A stretch of DNA of 64,000 nucleotides from Alkaliphilus peptidifermentans DSM 18978 (lineage in GTDB: Bacteria > Bacillota > Clostridia > Peptostreptococcales > Natronincolaceae), in assembly GCF_900101495.1 (NCBI RefSeq), contig NZ_FMUS01000029.1:1-64000 (forward strand), in the 5' to 3' direction. Shown here in pieces: positions 23,811 through 32,823 of the stretch (its first letter is position 1; each line of letters opens with the position of its first letter). Made by a program: the position numbers and the translations under genes. The notes under the pieces were generated by a model. It saw nothing but the letters and a program-made list of their open reading frames with translations. It was not told the origin of the DNA and did not search any database.

Positions 23811-26171
23811 ATGGGTAATCACATCAAAAAAGAATTGATTTTAGAGGGCTTAGATTGTGCAAATTGTGCTACTAAGATAGAAAGCCAAGTAGTTTTAATC
23901 GAAGGGGTAGCCTCAGCATACATGAATTTCATTACAAAAACATTGTCGATGGAGATAATAGATAAAGATAAACTAGATGATATATTAAAACAAACTAAAG
24001 CTATTATCAACAAATTAGAACCCCATGTGAATGTAAGTGATAAGTCAATTTCTAAGATAGAAAAAAAAGTGTTGCTATTAATGGGTTTGAGCTGTGGGAA
24101 TTGTGCATCAAAAATTGAGAGGGAGCTTAATAACATATCAGGAGTTAAATCGGTGGTTGTAGACTTTGCTACTAAAAAGTTGGTAATAGAGGCTAATAGT
24201 AGCTATGAATTAGTAAGAATCATTGAAGAAGCCAATGTAATTATTAAAAGGATTGAGCCAGACGTGAAAATTATTGATAAAGAAAATACCGTTGAAGGTC
24301 ATGAAAAGAAAAAAGTGATAAAGGAACAAGGTAATAGCATAGAGTTGACAATGCTTATTATAGGTTCAATTCTATTTACAATAGCCCTTGTTTATAAATT
24401 TTCATTTAAGGTTGAAGTGCTTCTTTATACGATTAGCTACCTACTGGTTGGGGGAAAAGTATTGCTAAAGGCAGGTCGTAATATTTTGCGAGGACAAATA
24501 TTTGACGAAAACTTTTTAATGGGGATAGCAACCTTTGGAGCATTTGCAATTGGGGAATTTCCTGAGGGCGTTGCAGTTATGCTATTCTATAGGGTAGGGG
24601 AATTCTTCCAAAACCTTGCAGTAAATCGATCAAGAAAATCTATTGCTGCACTAATGGATATCAGACCTGATTATGCTAATGTTAAAATTGACGACAATAT
24701 CAAAAAAGTATCGCCGGAGGAAGTAAAGGTTGGAGATATTATTATTGTTAAGCCAGGGGAAAAAATTCCTTTAGATGGTACTGTGGTTGAAGGTAGTTCT
24801 ATGGTAGATGCTTCAGCCTTAACTGGAGAATCTATACCTAGGGAAGTTGAAATTGGTAACCAAGTACTAAGTGGTTCAATTAATAAAAATGGATTAATAG
24901 TGATTGAAGTAACTAAGGAGTTTGGAGAGTCGACAGTATCAAAGATACTGGATTTAGTGGAAAATGCCAATAGTAGAAAGGCTCCAACAGAAAACTTTAT
25001 AACTAAATTTGCCAGATATTATACCCCTGCAGTAGTAGCAATTGCAGCTTTACTGGCAGTAATACCTCCGCTTTTTATTAATGGAGCAACTTTTTCACAA
25101 TGGCTCTATAGGGCATTGGTTTTCCTGGTAATTTCCTGTCCCTGTGCATTGGTAGTGTCTATACCACTTGGGTTCTTTGGTGGAGTTGGCGGAGCTTCAA
25201 GAAGCGGTGTATTGGTTAAGGGTAGTAATTACTTAGAAGCCCTGAATAATGTTGAAACAGTTGTGTTTGATAAGACCGGAACACTTACAAAAGGGGTATT
25301 TAAAGTAACAGAAATAAAAACTATTGGAGAAGTAGATCAGTCTACACTCTTAGAATATGCTGCTTTTGCAGAAAGCTACTCAAATCATCCTATTGCAATA
25401 TCAATATTAAAGGCATATGAAAAGGAAATAAATCGAGATTTAATTGAAAGCTATGAAGAAATATCTGGACATGGAATAAAGGTGGAGGTTAAAGGTAAGG
25501 AAATCCTTGCAGGTAACACTAAATTAATGCAGAAGGAGCAAATTACTTTTAATGAATCAGAGGAAGTGGGAACTATTGTACACATAGCAGTAAACAGGAG
25601 CTATTTAGGTTATATAGTAATATCCGACGAAGTCAAAGAAGATTCTGTAAGGGCAATTAAATTATTAAAGAACCTTGGCATTAAAAAAATTGTCATGTTA
25701 ACAGGTGATAGGAAATCAGTTGGAGAAAAAGTAGCAAAGCAGTTGGATTTAGATGAGGTATATGCCGACCTACTTCCACATGAAAAAGTTGAAAGGCTTG
25801 AACTCTTGGATAATGAAAAAACAGCTAAAGGAAAGTTAGTTTTTGTTGGTGATGGGATTAATGATGCGCCTGTTTTAGCAAGGGCTGACATCGGAATTGC
25901 AATGGGGGGCTTAGGATCAGATGCCGCCATTGAAGCAGCAGATGTAGTAATTATGACCGATGAACCTTCTAAAATTTATACTGGAATTAAAATTGCAAAA
26001 AGAACAAAAAAAATAGTTTGGCAAAATATAATATTCTCTTTAGGAGTAAAACTTATATTTTTAGTCCTTGGGGCTTTGGGCTATGCCACAATGTGGGAGG
26101 CAGTATTTGCTGATGTTGGCGTAACTATTATTGCTGTTTTAAATGCCATGAGGGCTATGAAGATAGAATAA
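23811..26171 (+). CDS. cadA: Heavy-metal-translocating P-type ATPase (Cd/Zn/Pb exporter)
   Basis: A 786-residue P1B-ATPase; the ATG at 23811 follows AAGGGGG. Two N-terminal HMA domains carry LDCANCATKIE (Cys16, Cys19) and LSCGNCASKIE. Then come the membrane helices, actuator motif ALTGESIPRE, the SCPCALVVSIP metal helix, the phosphorylation site VFDKTGTLTKG and the hinge VGDGINDAPVL. CPC combined with a CadC-type regulator indicates Zn/Cd/Pb export rather than copper, which is usually paired with CsoR or CopY. It is co-transcribed with the regulator, 43 nt downstream. Confidence 0.95.
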   Translation: MGNHIKKELILEGLDCANCATKIESQVVLIEGVASAYMNFITKTLSMEIIDKDKLDDILKQTKAIINKLEPHVNVSDKSISKIEKKVLLLMGLSCGNCASKIERELNNISGVKSVVVDFATKKLVIEANSSYELVRIIEEANVIIKRIEPDVKIIDKENTVEGHEKKKVIKEQGNSIELTMLIIGSILFTIALVYKFSFKVEVLLYTISYLLVGGKVLLKAGRNILRGQIFDENFLMGIATFGAFAIGEFPEGVAVMLFYRVGEFFQNLAVNRSRKSIAALMDIRPDYANVKIDDNIKKVSPEEVKVGDIIIVKPGEKIPLDGTVVEGSSMVDASALTGESIPREVEIGNQVLSGSINKNGLIVIEVTKEFGESTVSKILDLVENANSRKAPTENFITKFARYYTPAVVAIAALLAVIPPLFINGATFSQWLYRALVFLVISCPCALVVSIPLGFFGGVGGASRSGVLVKGSNYLEALNNVETVVFDKTGTLTKGVFKVTEIKTIGEVDQSTLLEYAAFAESYSNHPIAISILKAYEKEINRDLIESYEEISGHGIKVEVKGKEILAGNTKLMQKEQITFNESEEVGTIVHIAVNRSYLGYIVISDEVKEDSVRAIKLLKNLGIKKIVMLTGDRKSVGEKVAKQLDLDEVYADLLPHEKVERLELLDNEKTAKGKLVFVGDGINDAPVLARADIGIAMGGLGSDAAIEAADVVIMTDEPSKIYTGIKIAKRTKKIVWQNIIFSLGVKLIFLVLGALGYATMWEAVFADVGVTIIAVLNAMRAMKIE

Positions 26172-26206
26172 AAATAGCGTATATAGAAAAAGAATATAAG
26201 GTAAAG

Positions 26207-26260
26207 GAACCCAGCCCTTCAAACCTCTTAATGAGTTGATGTGGCTGGGTTCTATTGTTT
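26207..26260 (+). terminator. Terminator-like hairpin after cadA
   Basis: Ten-base arms GAACCCAGCC (26207-26216) and GGCTGGGTTC (26243-26252) precede a short T-rich tail. Confidence 0.65.
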
Positions 26261-26337
26261 AAATTGGACTCTATAATAACTCCGGAAATTAGTATTTACC
26301 TTACTGTGAAAAAATATTACAAAAATAAATATAAATA

Positions 26338-26354
26338 TTGAAAAATATTTTCAA
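26338..26354. promoter_or_regulatory. Near-perfect palindrome upstream of the amino-sugar operon, candidate MurR operator
   Basis: TTGAAAAATATTTTCAA is a 17-base near-palindrome about 45 nt ahead of the first gene, in an AT-rich promoter region. The RpiR-type regulator encoded second in the operon is the likely ligand. No second copy was noticed within the operon. Confidence 0.45.
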
Positions 26355-26400
26355 AAATGATATTCTTATTTTAAGAAGATAATACATAAGGAGAATAAAT

Positions 26401-27366
26401 ATGGGATTCATGATAGGAATAGATGGTGGAGGTACAAAAAGCATAGGATCTATAGTTGATAGTAAAGGTATGATAATAGCTACAGCTGAGGAAGGATCTA
26501 TGAACCTCCATACTAGAGAAGTAGAGGCTGTTGGTCATACATTAGAAAATCTCATTAATAAATTAATAAATGCAGCAGGGTGTGATGAGAGGGAAGTTGA
26601 TTTGGTTTCAATAGGTGTGGCAGGGATTGGACGGAAAAGGGATGAAATTACCTTTCGTAAAATTATTGAGAGAATTAACTTATCAATACCAGTACTACTT
26701 AATACGGATATTAAAATTGCATTGGTAGGGGCACATGGAAAGGAAGAAGGAATATTTCTTCTTAGTGGAACAGGGTCAATTGCATATGGAATTGATTCAA
26801 CAGGAAGCGAACATCGAATTGGAGGATGGGGACATATTTTAGGAGATGAAGGTAGTGGTTATGATATTGGTAGAAGGGGTTTAGAAAAAATAGTTCAAGG
26901 GATAGATAAGAGAGTAGATTCTAGCAATTTGAAAAAAAGAGTATTTGACAATTTAGGCTTTACCTCTATAGATGACTTAATAAATTTCGTATATTCTGCA
27001 AAAGGAACTAAGGCAGATATAGCTAGAATAGCTCCAATTGTTGAAGAAGGTGCACAAGCAGGAGATAAAATTTGTATTGATTTATTGATAGAAGCAGGAA
27101 ATAAGTTGGTGGATATTACCGAGGAAATAATATTTCAAATGCCCCATAACGAAAACTTGGTAATTTGTGCAGGTGGTGGAGTTTTGGAAAATATCACAAC
27201 AGTATACAAGCATTTTCATTTTGGAATAAGAAAAAAATATCCTGCCATTACAATAATTCCTCCAAAATATTCGCCAGTTTTAGGTGCACTTATAATGGGG
27301 TGTAAACATTTAAATAAAATGGAAGAAATAAATCTATGGAAAAATCAATGGAAGCAGGTGAAATAA
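26401..27366 (+). CDS. murK: BadF/BadG-type amino-sugar kinase (MurNAc/GlcNAc kinase, MurK-like)
   Basis: 321 residues of the ASKHA fold, in the BadF/BadG/BcrA/BcrD and N-acetylglucosamine kinase family. The phosphate-1 loop is GIDGGGTKS; LLSGTGSIAYGI and GGWGHILGDEGSGYDIG form the second nucleotide-binding loop, and CAGGGVLEN follows. In Clostridium a MurK of this family phosphorylates both MurNAc and GlcNAc at O6. With murQ and murR beside it, that is the likely role: producing MurNAc-6-P for the etherase or rescuing GlcNAc released inside the cell. It overlaps murR by one base. Confidence 0.88.
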   Translation: MGFMIGIDGGGTKSIGSIVDSKGMIIATAEEGSMNLHTREVEAVGHTLENLINKLINAAGCDEREVDLVSIGVAGIGRKRDEITFRKIIERINLSIPVLLNTDIKIALVGAHGKEEGIFLLSGTGSIAYGIDSTGSEHRIGGWGHILGDEGSGYDIGRRGLEKIVQGIDKRVDSSNLKKRVFDNLGFTSIDDLINFVYSAKGTKADIARIAPIVEEGAQAGDKICIDLLIEAGNKLVDITEEIIFQMPHNENLVICAGGGVLENITTVYKHFHFGIRKKYPAITIIPPKYSPVLGALIMGCKHLNKMEEINLWKNQWKQVK

Positions 27367-28217
27367 TGGGTGGATGCTTAGTAAAAATTAAACAAGGTTT
27401 GGAAACCTTTAAACCTTCGGAGAAAAAAATAGCCCAATACATATTAAATAATACTGAAGAATTAAAGCATCTTTCAATTACAGAGCTGGCAGGAAAATGC
27501 GGTTCTAGTGAAGCAAGCATAGTGCGTTTTTGCAAAAGCTTAGAATTAAAAGGATATCAAGAGCTAAAACTGGCGGTTTCTTTAGAAAGCTCCCATAAAG
27601 CCAGCAAGAAAAAAGTATTATTTGAACAAATTGGAATTGAAGATAGTACAAAGGATATAATTTCTAAAGTCTCTTCTGGAAATTTACAAGCAATTCAGGA
27701 CACAATGAATGTATTAGCTCCAGATGAACTTGATAGGGCAATAGAATCTATTGACAAAGCTCGCAGCATTAGTATATTTGGTGCAGGTGCCTCTTCCATT
27801 GTTGCTTTGGATGCTCAATATAAGTTTATGCGAATTAATATACCCACCAATATGTATTTTGATAGCCATATCCAAATGACTTCAGCAGTTCATCTAACAA
27901 AGGAAGATGTAGCAATAGGAATATCCTACTCAGGCCGTACTAAAGAAGTTGTGGATGCTTTAAGAATTGCTAAGGAGAAGGGCGCCACAACAATTTGCAT
28001 TACACAATTTGGAGATTCTCCTATTCTTAGTGCAGCTGACATAAAGCTACTTACAGCCTCGTCAGAAAATAATTTTAGAAGTGGTGCTATGGCCTCCAGA
28101 ATCGCTCAGCTAACAGTAATAGATTCCTTATTTATTGGAGTTGCCTGTAAACGATACGATGAAGTTATAGACCATTTAGAAGAGACCCGTAAAGCTGTAA
28201 AGGGAATGAAGTATTAA
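27366..28217 (+). CDS. murR: RpiR-family regulator with SIS domain (MurR-like)
   Basis: About 283 residues. The ATG at 27366 overlaps the murK stop (TAATG) and follows AGGTGAAAT. The N-terminal HTH (LSITELAGKCGSSEASIVRFC, about residues 30-60) is followed by an SIS sugar-phosphate-binding domain (ISIFGAGASSIVALDAQYKFMR and GISYSGRTKEVVDALRIAKEKG). RpiR proteins sense phosphosugars; MurR of E. coli responds to MurNAc-6-P. Its position between murK and murQ supports the same ligand here. It probably controls the operon through the palindrome at 26338. Confidence 0.9.
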   Translation: MGGCLVKIKQGLETFKPSEKKIAQYILNNTEELKHLSITELAGKCGSSEASIVRFCKSLELKGYQELKLAVSLESSHKASKKKVLFEQIGIEDSTKDIISKVSSGNLQAIQDTMNVLAPDELDRAIESIDKARSISIFGAGASSIVALDAQYKFMRINIPTNMYFDSHIQMTSAVHLTKEDVAIGISYSGRTKEVVDALRIAKEKGATTICITQFGDSPILSAADIKLLTASSENNFRSGAMASRIAQLTVIDSLFIGVACKRYDEVIDHLEETRKAVKGMKY

Positions 28218-28232
28218 GAAAGGAAGTGCTCT

Positions 28233-29156
28233 ATGATCAATAAACTGGGAGACTTAACCACAGAAAAGGTAAACAAAATATATTCTGATATAGATGAAAA
28301 ATCTGCCTTTGAAATTATAAAGATGATGAATGAAGAGGACAAAAAAGTAGCATTAGCTATAGAAAAGGAGATGCCTAGAATAGCAAATGCAGTTGAAAAA
28401 ATAGTTGAAGCATTTAAAAATGGAGGACGGTTGGTTTACATTGGAGCCGGAACCAGTGGCAGACTAGGAATTCTAGATGCAGCAGAATGCCCACCCACCT
28501 TCGGTACACCAAGTGAAATGGTGGTAGGAATAATTGCTGGTGGTGAAAAGGCATTATACGAAGCAGTGGAGGGAGCAGAAGATAGTGAAGCGGAAGGTCA
28601 AAAAGATTTAGAAGGCATTGGTTTATCAAAGCGAGATATAGTTGTTGGGATAGCCGCCAGTGGAAGAACCCCTTATGTGCTAGGAGGTTTAAGCTATGCC
28701 AAGGAGATAGGAGTTTACACAATATCCCTTTGCTGCAATGAACAAGCTATAGTTAGTGAAATTGCGGATATTGCAATAACACCAGTAGTGGGCCCGGAAA
28801 TAATAGCTGGCTCCACCCGTTTGAAATCAGCCTCTGCACAAAAGATGGTGTTGAACATGTTAACCACTGCTTCAATGATAGGAATTGGTAAGGTATATAA
28901 AAATTTGATGGTAGATGTTCAGACAACCAATGAAAAATTACTTGATAGAGCTAAAAGAATAGTAATGATGGCAACGGCAACAACTGAAGAAATAGCTGAA
29001 AAAGCCCTAAAGGAGTCAAACCATCAACCTAAAGTTGCAATTGTTATGATTCAAAGTGGCTGTAGACCCAATGAGGCTACAGCAAAGCTGGAGAAAGCCA
29101 ATGGCTTTGTGAAAAAGGCTTTAGAATATATTAGGGGGGAGGAAGAAATATGTTAA
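28233..29156 (+). CDS. murQ: N-acetylmuramic acid 6-phosphate etherase
   Basis: A 307-residue SIS-fold lyase that cleaves the D-lactyl ether of MurNAc-6-P to give GlcNAc-6-P and lactate in the cytoplasm. The family signature is clear: VYIGAGTSGRLGILDAAECP, where Glu acts in catalysis. GIAASGRTPYVLGGL, the GPEIIAGSTRLKSASAQKMVLNML-type block and QTTNEKLLDRAKRI follow. Its C-terminal UBA-like helical tail is present. The gene ends within the start of the PTS IIB gene, so cell-wall sugar breakdown is coupled to disaccharide uptake. Confidence 0.97.
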   Translation: MINKLGDLTTEKVNKIYSDIDEKSAFEIIKMMNEEDKKVALAIEKEMPRIANAVEKIVEAFKNGGRLVYIGAGTSGRLGILDAAECPPTFGTPSEMVVGIIAGGEKALYEAVEGAEDSEAEGQKDLEGIGLSKRDIVVGIAASGRTPYVLGGLSYAKEIGVYTISLCCNEQAIVSEIADIAITPVVGPEIIAGSTRLKSASAQKMVLNMLTTASMIGIGKVYKNLMVDVQTTNEKLLDRAKRIVMMATATTEEIAEKALKESNHQPKVAIVMIQSGCRPNEATAKLEKANGFVKKALEYIRGEEEIC

Positions 29157-29461
29157 AGGTCTTATTAGTTTGCTCTGGTGGAATGTCCAGTGCTATAGTA
29201 GTTAAGTCCATCGAAAAAGAAGCTGATAAGCAAGGCATGGAAGTAAAGGTTAAAGCTGTAAGTACTGGAGAGTTTGAAGATGAGCTAAAAGAAGGTGGAT
29301 GGCATATTGCTCTAGTAGCACCTCAGGTAAGGCACAGGTTTGCTGGCTTTGAAGAAGCAGCTAAAGAATCAAATATTCCAATTGCACTAATTTCACCACA
29401 GGGCTATAGTCCACTGGGAGGTGTAAGGGTAATACAACAAATTAAAGAGATAATAAAATAA
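29150..29461 (+). CDS. PTS system IIB component, lactose/cellobiose/chitobiose type
   Basis: 103 residues with the loop VLLVCSGGMSSAIVVKSI and phospho-Cys8, as in ChbB/CelA-type IIB proteins. It transfers phosphate to the incoming disaccharide bound to IIC. It overlaps the murQ stop by 7 nt and is followed 14 nt later by IIC. Together with the IIA at 31034 it forms one complete PTS. Context points to chitobiose or a MurNAc-containing disaccharide. Confidence 0.92.
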   Translation: MLKVLLVCSGGMSSAIVVKSIEKEADKQGMEVKVKAVSTGEFEDELKEGGWHIALVAPQVRHRFAGFEEAAKESNIPIALISPQGYSPLGGVRVIQQIKEIIK

Positions 29462-29475
29462 GGGGGTAAAAGAAA

Positions 29476-30747
29476 GTGAAAAAGTTATTTGATATTATTG
29501 AAAAGTATTTAATGCCACCTATGACTAAATTATCAGAACAAAGACACTTAAGGGCAATAAGAGATGGTATTATATCTACAATGGCATTAATAATTATTGG
29601 TAGTTTCTTTTTAGTTATTGCTTTTCCACCAATACCACGATTGGCTGAACTGGTGCAACCGCATGTAGGTAATATATTAATTCCTTTTCGTCTAACTATG
29701 GGATTAATGGCCATATATGCATCATATGGCATAGGATACAGCTTAGCTAAATCCTATAAGCTTGATGGGGTATCAGGTGGAGTACTTTCTATCGCGGCAT
29801 TTATTTTAACTCTAGTGCCAGCTAGTATTGAAGGACACGGCTGGATGCTGCCAATGGCCAATGCTGGAGGAGCAGGAATGTTTGTAGCAATCATTATGTC
29901 TATCTTTGCTGTAGAAGTTCTTCGATTTTTACATAAAAGAAATTTTACATTCAAAATGCCAGAGGGTGTACCTGACTCAGTGGCAAGATCCTTCGAAGCA
30001 TTAGTACCCGCAGCTATTATTATTGTTGTTATATGGACAGTTAGACACCTATGGGGCTTCGATATTCAAGGGTTTGTTATGGATCTATTTAAACCTCTAG
30101 TAAGAGGTGTGGGAAATTCATTATGGGGAATTCTGGTTCCAATCTTCATTATTACTATACTTTGGGCAGCAGGTATCCATGGGGTTTCTGTTGTAGGTGC
30201 TATAGCTAGACCTATCTGGCTTGTTTTATTGGATGAGAACCTTCAAGCGGTTGCTGATGGAGTAGCAATCCCCAATATTGCACCAGAACCATTCTTCCAA
30301 TGGTTTATCTGGATTGGGGGTTCAGGGGCCACCTTAGGATTAGTGTTCTGGATGATTTTTTCCAAATCTAAGTATTTAAAGAGTGTAGGAAGGGCTTCAT
30401 TGATTCCAGGAATATGTAATATAAATGAGCCAATTATCTTCGGTGCACCAATTATGCTTAACCCACTATTAACCATTCCCTTTATTCTTGGACCAATGAT
30501 TACTGGTATTTTAACCTATTTTGCAATGGCTTTAAATCTGGTTGGGAGGCCCTATATATTAGCTCCCTGGACATTGCCTGCTCCAATAGGTGCATATTTA
30601 GCCACTGGAGGAGATTGGAGGGCAGTAATATTAGTATTAATTAATATCGCAATAATGATGGCCATATACTATCCATTCTTCAAAGCTTATGAAAAGAAGA
30701 TGCTGCTTGAAGAAATGGCAAATGAAGAAGGAGCCTTAGTTGAGTAA
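29476..30747 (+). CDS. PTS system IIC component, lactose/cellobiose/chitobiose family
   Basis: A 423-residue membrane permease with a GTG start after AGGGGG. It begins KYLMPPMTKLSEQRHLRAIRDGIISTM, the standard start of ChbC/CelB proteins. Family marks are ILWAAGIHGVSVVGAIARPIW and the substrate-site segment PGICNINEPIIFGAPIMLNP. About ten helices. It imports a beta-linked disaccharide as the 6'-phosphate. The surrounding murQ, chbG, anmK and nagB genes favour chitobiose or GlcNAc-anhydroMurNAc-like substrates over plain cellobiose. Confidence 0.94.
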   Translation: MKKLFDIIEKYLMPPMTKLSEQRHLRAIRDGIISTMALIIIGSFFLVIAFPPIPRLAELVQPHVGNILIPFRLTMGLMAIYASYGIGYSLAKSYKLDGVSGGVLSIAAFILTLVPASIEGHGWMLPMANAGGAGMFVAIIMSIFAVEVLRFLHKRNFTFKMPEGVPDSVARSFEALVPAAIIIVVIWTVRHLWGFDIQGFVMDLFKPLVRGVGNSLWGILVPIFIITILWAAGIHGVSVVGAIARPIWLVLLDENLQAVADGVAIPNIAPEPFFQWFIWIGGSGATLGLVFWMIFSKSKYLKSVGRASLIPGICNINEPIIFGAPIMLNPLLTIPFILGPMITGILTYFAMALNLVGRPYILAPWTLPAPIGAYLATGGDWRAVILVLINIAIMMAIYYPFFKAYEKKMLLEEMANEEGALVE

Positions 30748-30754
30748 TATATTA

Positions 30755-30950
30755 AGCACCAGTTTGTCTGGTGCTTCCAGGTTGGTGACAAAGTCATCAA
30801 AATGTAGATTGATCAAAAGCTACAGATTCGAGGCGCAAGAAAACATAGCGAATGCAGCATATAGGTAATATGTAAGGGTGCTGGGTTTTAGCAGTAACGA
30901 AGAATATGGAAGTTTTTCATCAATCTGTAAGCACCAGAAAGTCTGGTGCT
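30755..30950. repeat. Duplicated 8-bp-arm hairpins flanking a 121-bp inverted-repeat element
   Basis: Two nearly identical hairpins, AGCACCAG-loop-CTGGTGCT, lie at 30755-30775 and 30930-30950 and differ only in the loop (TTTGT versus AAAGT). Between them is an element with 13-base inverted ends, AGATTGATCAAAA (30806-30818) and TTTTCATCAATCT (30914-30926). Its interior can fold back on itself (AAAAC...AGC with GCT...GTTTT, and GCATAT with ATATGT). It carries no ORF. A dispersed MITE-like repeat or a structured RNA are the options; it interrupts the PTS IIC-IIA gap. Confidence 0.65.
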
Positions 30951-30955
30951 TCGAT

Positions 30956-30984
30956 AAAGGGTCAAGGCTATCTTTGACCCTTTA
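30956..30984 (+). terminator. Hairpin upstream of PTS IIA
   Basis: The arms AAAGGGTCAA (30956-30965) and TTGACCCTTT (30974-30983) form a strong stem without a long T-run. It could attenuate or process the operon mRNA before IIA. Confidence 0.5.
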
Positions 30985-31033
30985 ACGAAGCAGTAGAACT
31001 ACTAAAAAAAGAAAACAATAGGAGGTCTTTATA

Positions 31034-31354
31034 ATGGAAAACGAGCAAATAATTTTTGAAATCATACTACATGCAGGGAATGCAAGGGCAGAAGCATATG
31101 AAGCTTTAAAAAGTGCACAAAATAACGAATTTGATAAATCAATTGAGTTTATAAAGAATGCAGACAACGAAATAAAGATAGCACATAAATCACAAACAAA
31201 TATGATTCAAAGAGAAATTAATGGTGAAAAGGTGGAAATGTCGCTATTATTTGTTCATGCGCAGGATCATTTAATGACTGCAATCGCTGAGAAGAGTTTA
31301 ATTGAAAACATGATAAATCTTTATAAAAGAATTAATATTCTAGAAAACAAATAA
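31034..31354 (+). CDS. PTS system IIA component, lactose/cellobiose/chitobiose type
   Basis: A 106-residue all-helical phosphocarrier of the lactose family. It has the trimer-forming helices (HAGNARAEAYEALKSA) and the phospho-His segment LLFVHAQDHLMTAIAEKS. It hands phosphate from HPr to the IIB at 29150. It is separated from IIC by the structured 286-bp gap and is followed 11 nt later by the GH4 gene with an AAGGAGG site. Confidence 0.93.
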   Translation: MENEQIIFEIILHAGNARAEAYEALKSAQNNEFDKSIEFIKNADNEIKIAHKSQTNMIQREINGEKVEMSLLFVHAQDHLMTAIAEKSLIENMINLYKRINILENK

Positions 31355-31365
31355 GGAGGTATAGT

Positions 31366-32712
31366 ATGGCTGGGTTAAAGATAGCTGTAATTGGTGGTGG
31401 TAGTAGCTATACACCAGAAATCATAGAGGGCTTTATTAATAGACATCATGAGCTGCCTGTAAAGGAGATACACCTTGTTGATATTCCAGAGGGAATGTGG
31501 AAACTAGAAATTGTTGGGGCTTTGGCAAAGAGAATGGTAGCTAGAGCAGGAGTGGATATAGAAATAGTCTTAACAACTAATAGGCGAGCTGCTATAGAAA
31601 AAGCAGATTTTGTCACTACACAATTTAGGGTTGGAGGGCTTGCTGCTAGGGCAAAAGACGAAAGAATTCCTCTAAAATATGATGTGTTGGGACAGGAAAC
31701 AACTGGACCAGGTGGATTTGCAAAAGCAATGAGGACAATACCGGTTATTTTAGAAATTTGCAATGATATTGAAGAACTAGCGCCAAATGCCTGGTTGATT
31801 AACTTTACAAATCCTGCGGGATTAATAACAGAGGTAGTACAAAAATACACTAATGTTAAAGTGATTGGACTTTGTAATGTTCCAATTGGTATGGTAAAAA
31901 TGGTGGCAAATATTTTAGAAGTAGAAAGTAAAAGAGTGAAAATCGACTTTGTAGGATTAAATCATCTTGTGTGGGGAAGTAAGGTTTTAGTCGATGGAGA
32001 AGATGTAACTCAAATAGTATTGAATAAGCTCAGTGATGGTGCAGCATTAACCATGAAAAATATACCTGATTTAAAGTGGGATTCAGAGTTTTTAAACTCT
32101 TTAGGAATGCTTCCCTGCCCTTATCATAGATATTTTTATATGATGGAGGATATGGTTAAGGATCAACAAAAGGCAATTGAAGAAGGCGGAAAAGGAACAA
32201 GAGCTGAGCAGGTTTTAGAAGTAGAGAAGGGATTATTTGAAGTTTATAAGGATGATACACTTCAAGAAAAGCCTCAGCAACTGGAGAAACGTGGAGGAGC
32301 TTATTACTCTGATGCAGCAGTTTCCCTTATAAGTGCTATACATAATAATAAAAAACAACTCCATGTGGTAAATGTGAAAAACAATGGTACCATCATTGGA
32401 CTACCTAAGGATGTTGTTATAGAAGTTACTGCTGTGGTAGATAAAACAGGAGCCCATCCTATTCAAGTGGGGGAAATTTCTCCCAAGATTTACGGATTGA
32501 TTCAAGGAGTAAAGGCCTTTGAGGAGCTTACTGTTGAAGCAGGGGTTAAGGGGGACTACCAAATGGCACTACAAGCTATGGCAGTACATCCCTTAGTGCC
32601 ATCAGTTACAGTGGCTAAAAAGCTATTGGATGATATATTAATAGAAAATAAAGAATACTTACCCCAATTTCAAAGTAAAATTCAAGAATTAATAAGCAAA
32701 TTCGGGGAGTAA
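31366..32712 (+). CDS. 6-phospho-beta-glucosidase / diacetylchitobiose-6-P hydrolase, GH4 family
   Basis: A 448-residue NAD- and metal-dependent glycosidase of family GH4 (ChbF, CelF, LicH group). The N-terminal Rossmann loop is IAVIGGGSSYTPEIIEG. FRVGGLAARAKDERIPLKYDVLGQET follows, then the metal ligands in GLCNVPIG (Cys) and FVGLNHLVWG (His). It hydrolyses the phosphorylated disaccharide by redox-assisted elimination. Beside chbG-like and nagB genes, a chitobiose-6-P substrate is more likely than cellobiose-6-P. Confidence 0.92.
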   Translation: MAGLKIAVIGGGSSYTPEIIEGFINRHHELPVKEIHLVDIPEGMWKLEIVGALAKRMVARAGVDIEIVLTTNRRAAIEKADFVTTQFRVGGLAARAKDERIPLKYDVLGQETTGPGGFAKAMRTIPVILEICNDIEELAPNAWLINFTNPAGLITEVVQKYTNVKVIGLCNVPIGMVKMVANILEVESKRVKIDFVGLNHLVWGSKVLVDGEDVTQIVLNKLSDGAALTMKNIPDLKWDSEFLNSLGMLPCPYHRYFYMMEDMVKDQQKAIEEGGKGTRAEQVLEVEKGLFEVYKDDTLQEKPQQLEKRGGAYYSDAAVSLISAIHNNKKQLHVVNVKNNGTIIGLPKDVVIEVTAVVDKTGAHPIQVGEISPKIYGLIQGVKAFEELTVEAGVKGDYQMALQAMAVHPLVPSVTVAKKLLDDILIENKEYLPQFQSKIQELISKFGE

Positions 32713-32823
32713 GATTAAATGAACTCCAAAAGTAAAGGAATAAAACACAAATGATTCAAGCCAATCCTTGAAATATGCAATTCGGTGAAGACGAAAGTCT
32801 ATTGAATTTTGAGGAGGAAAGTT

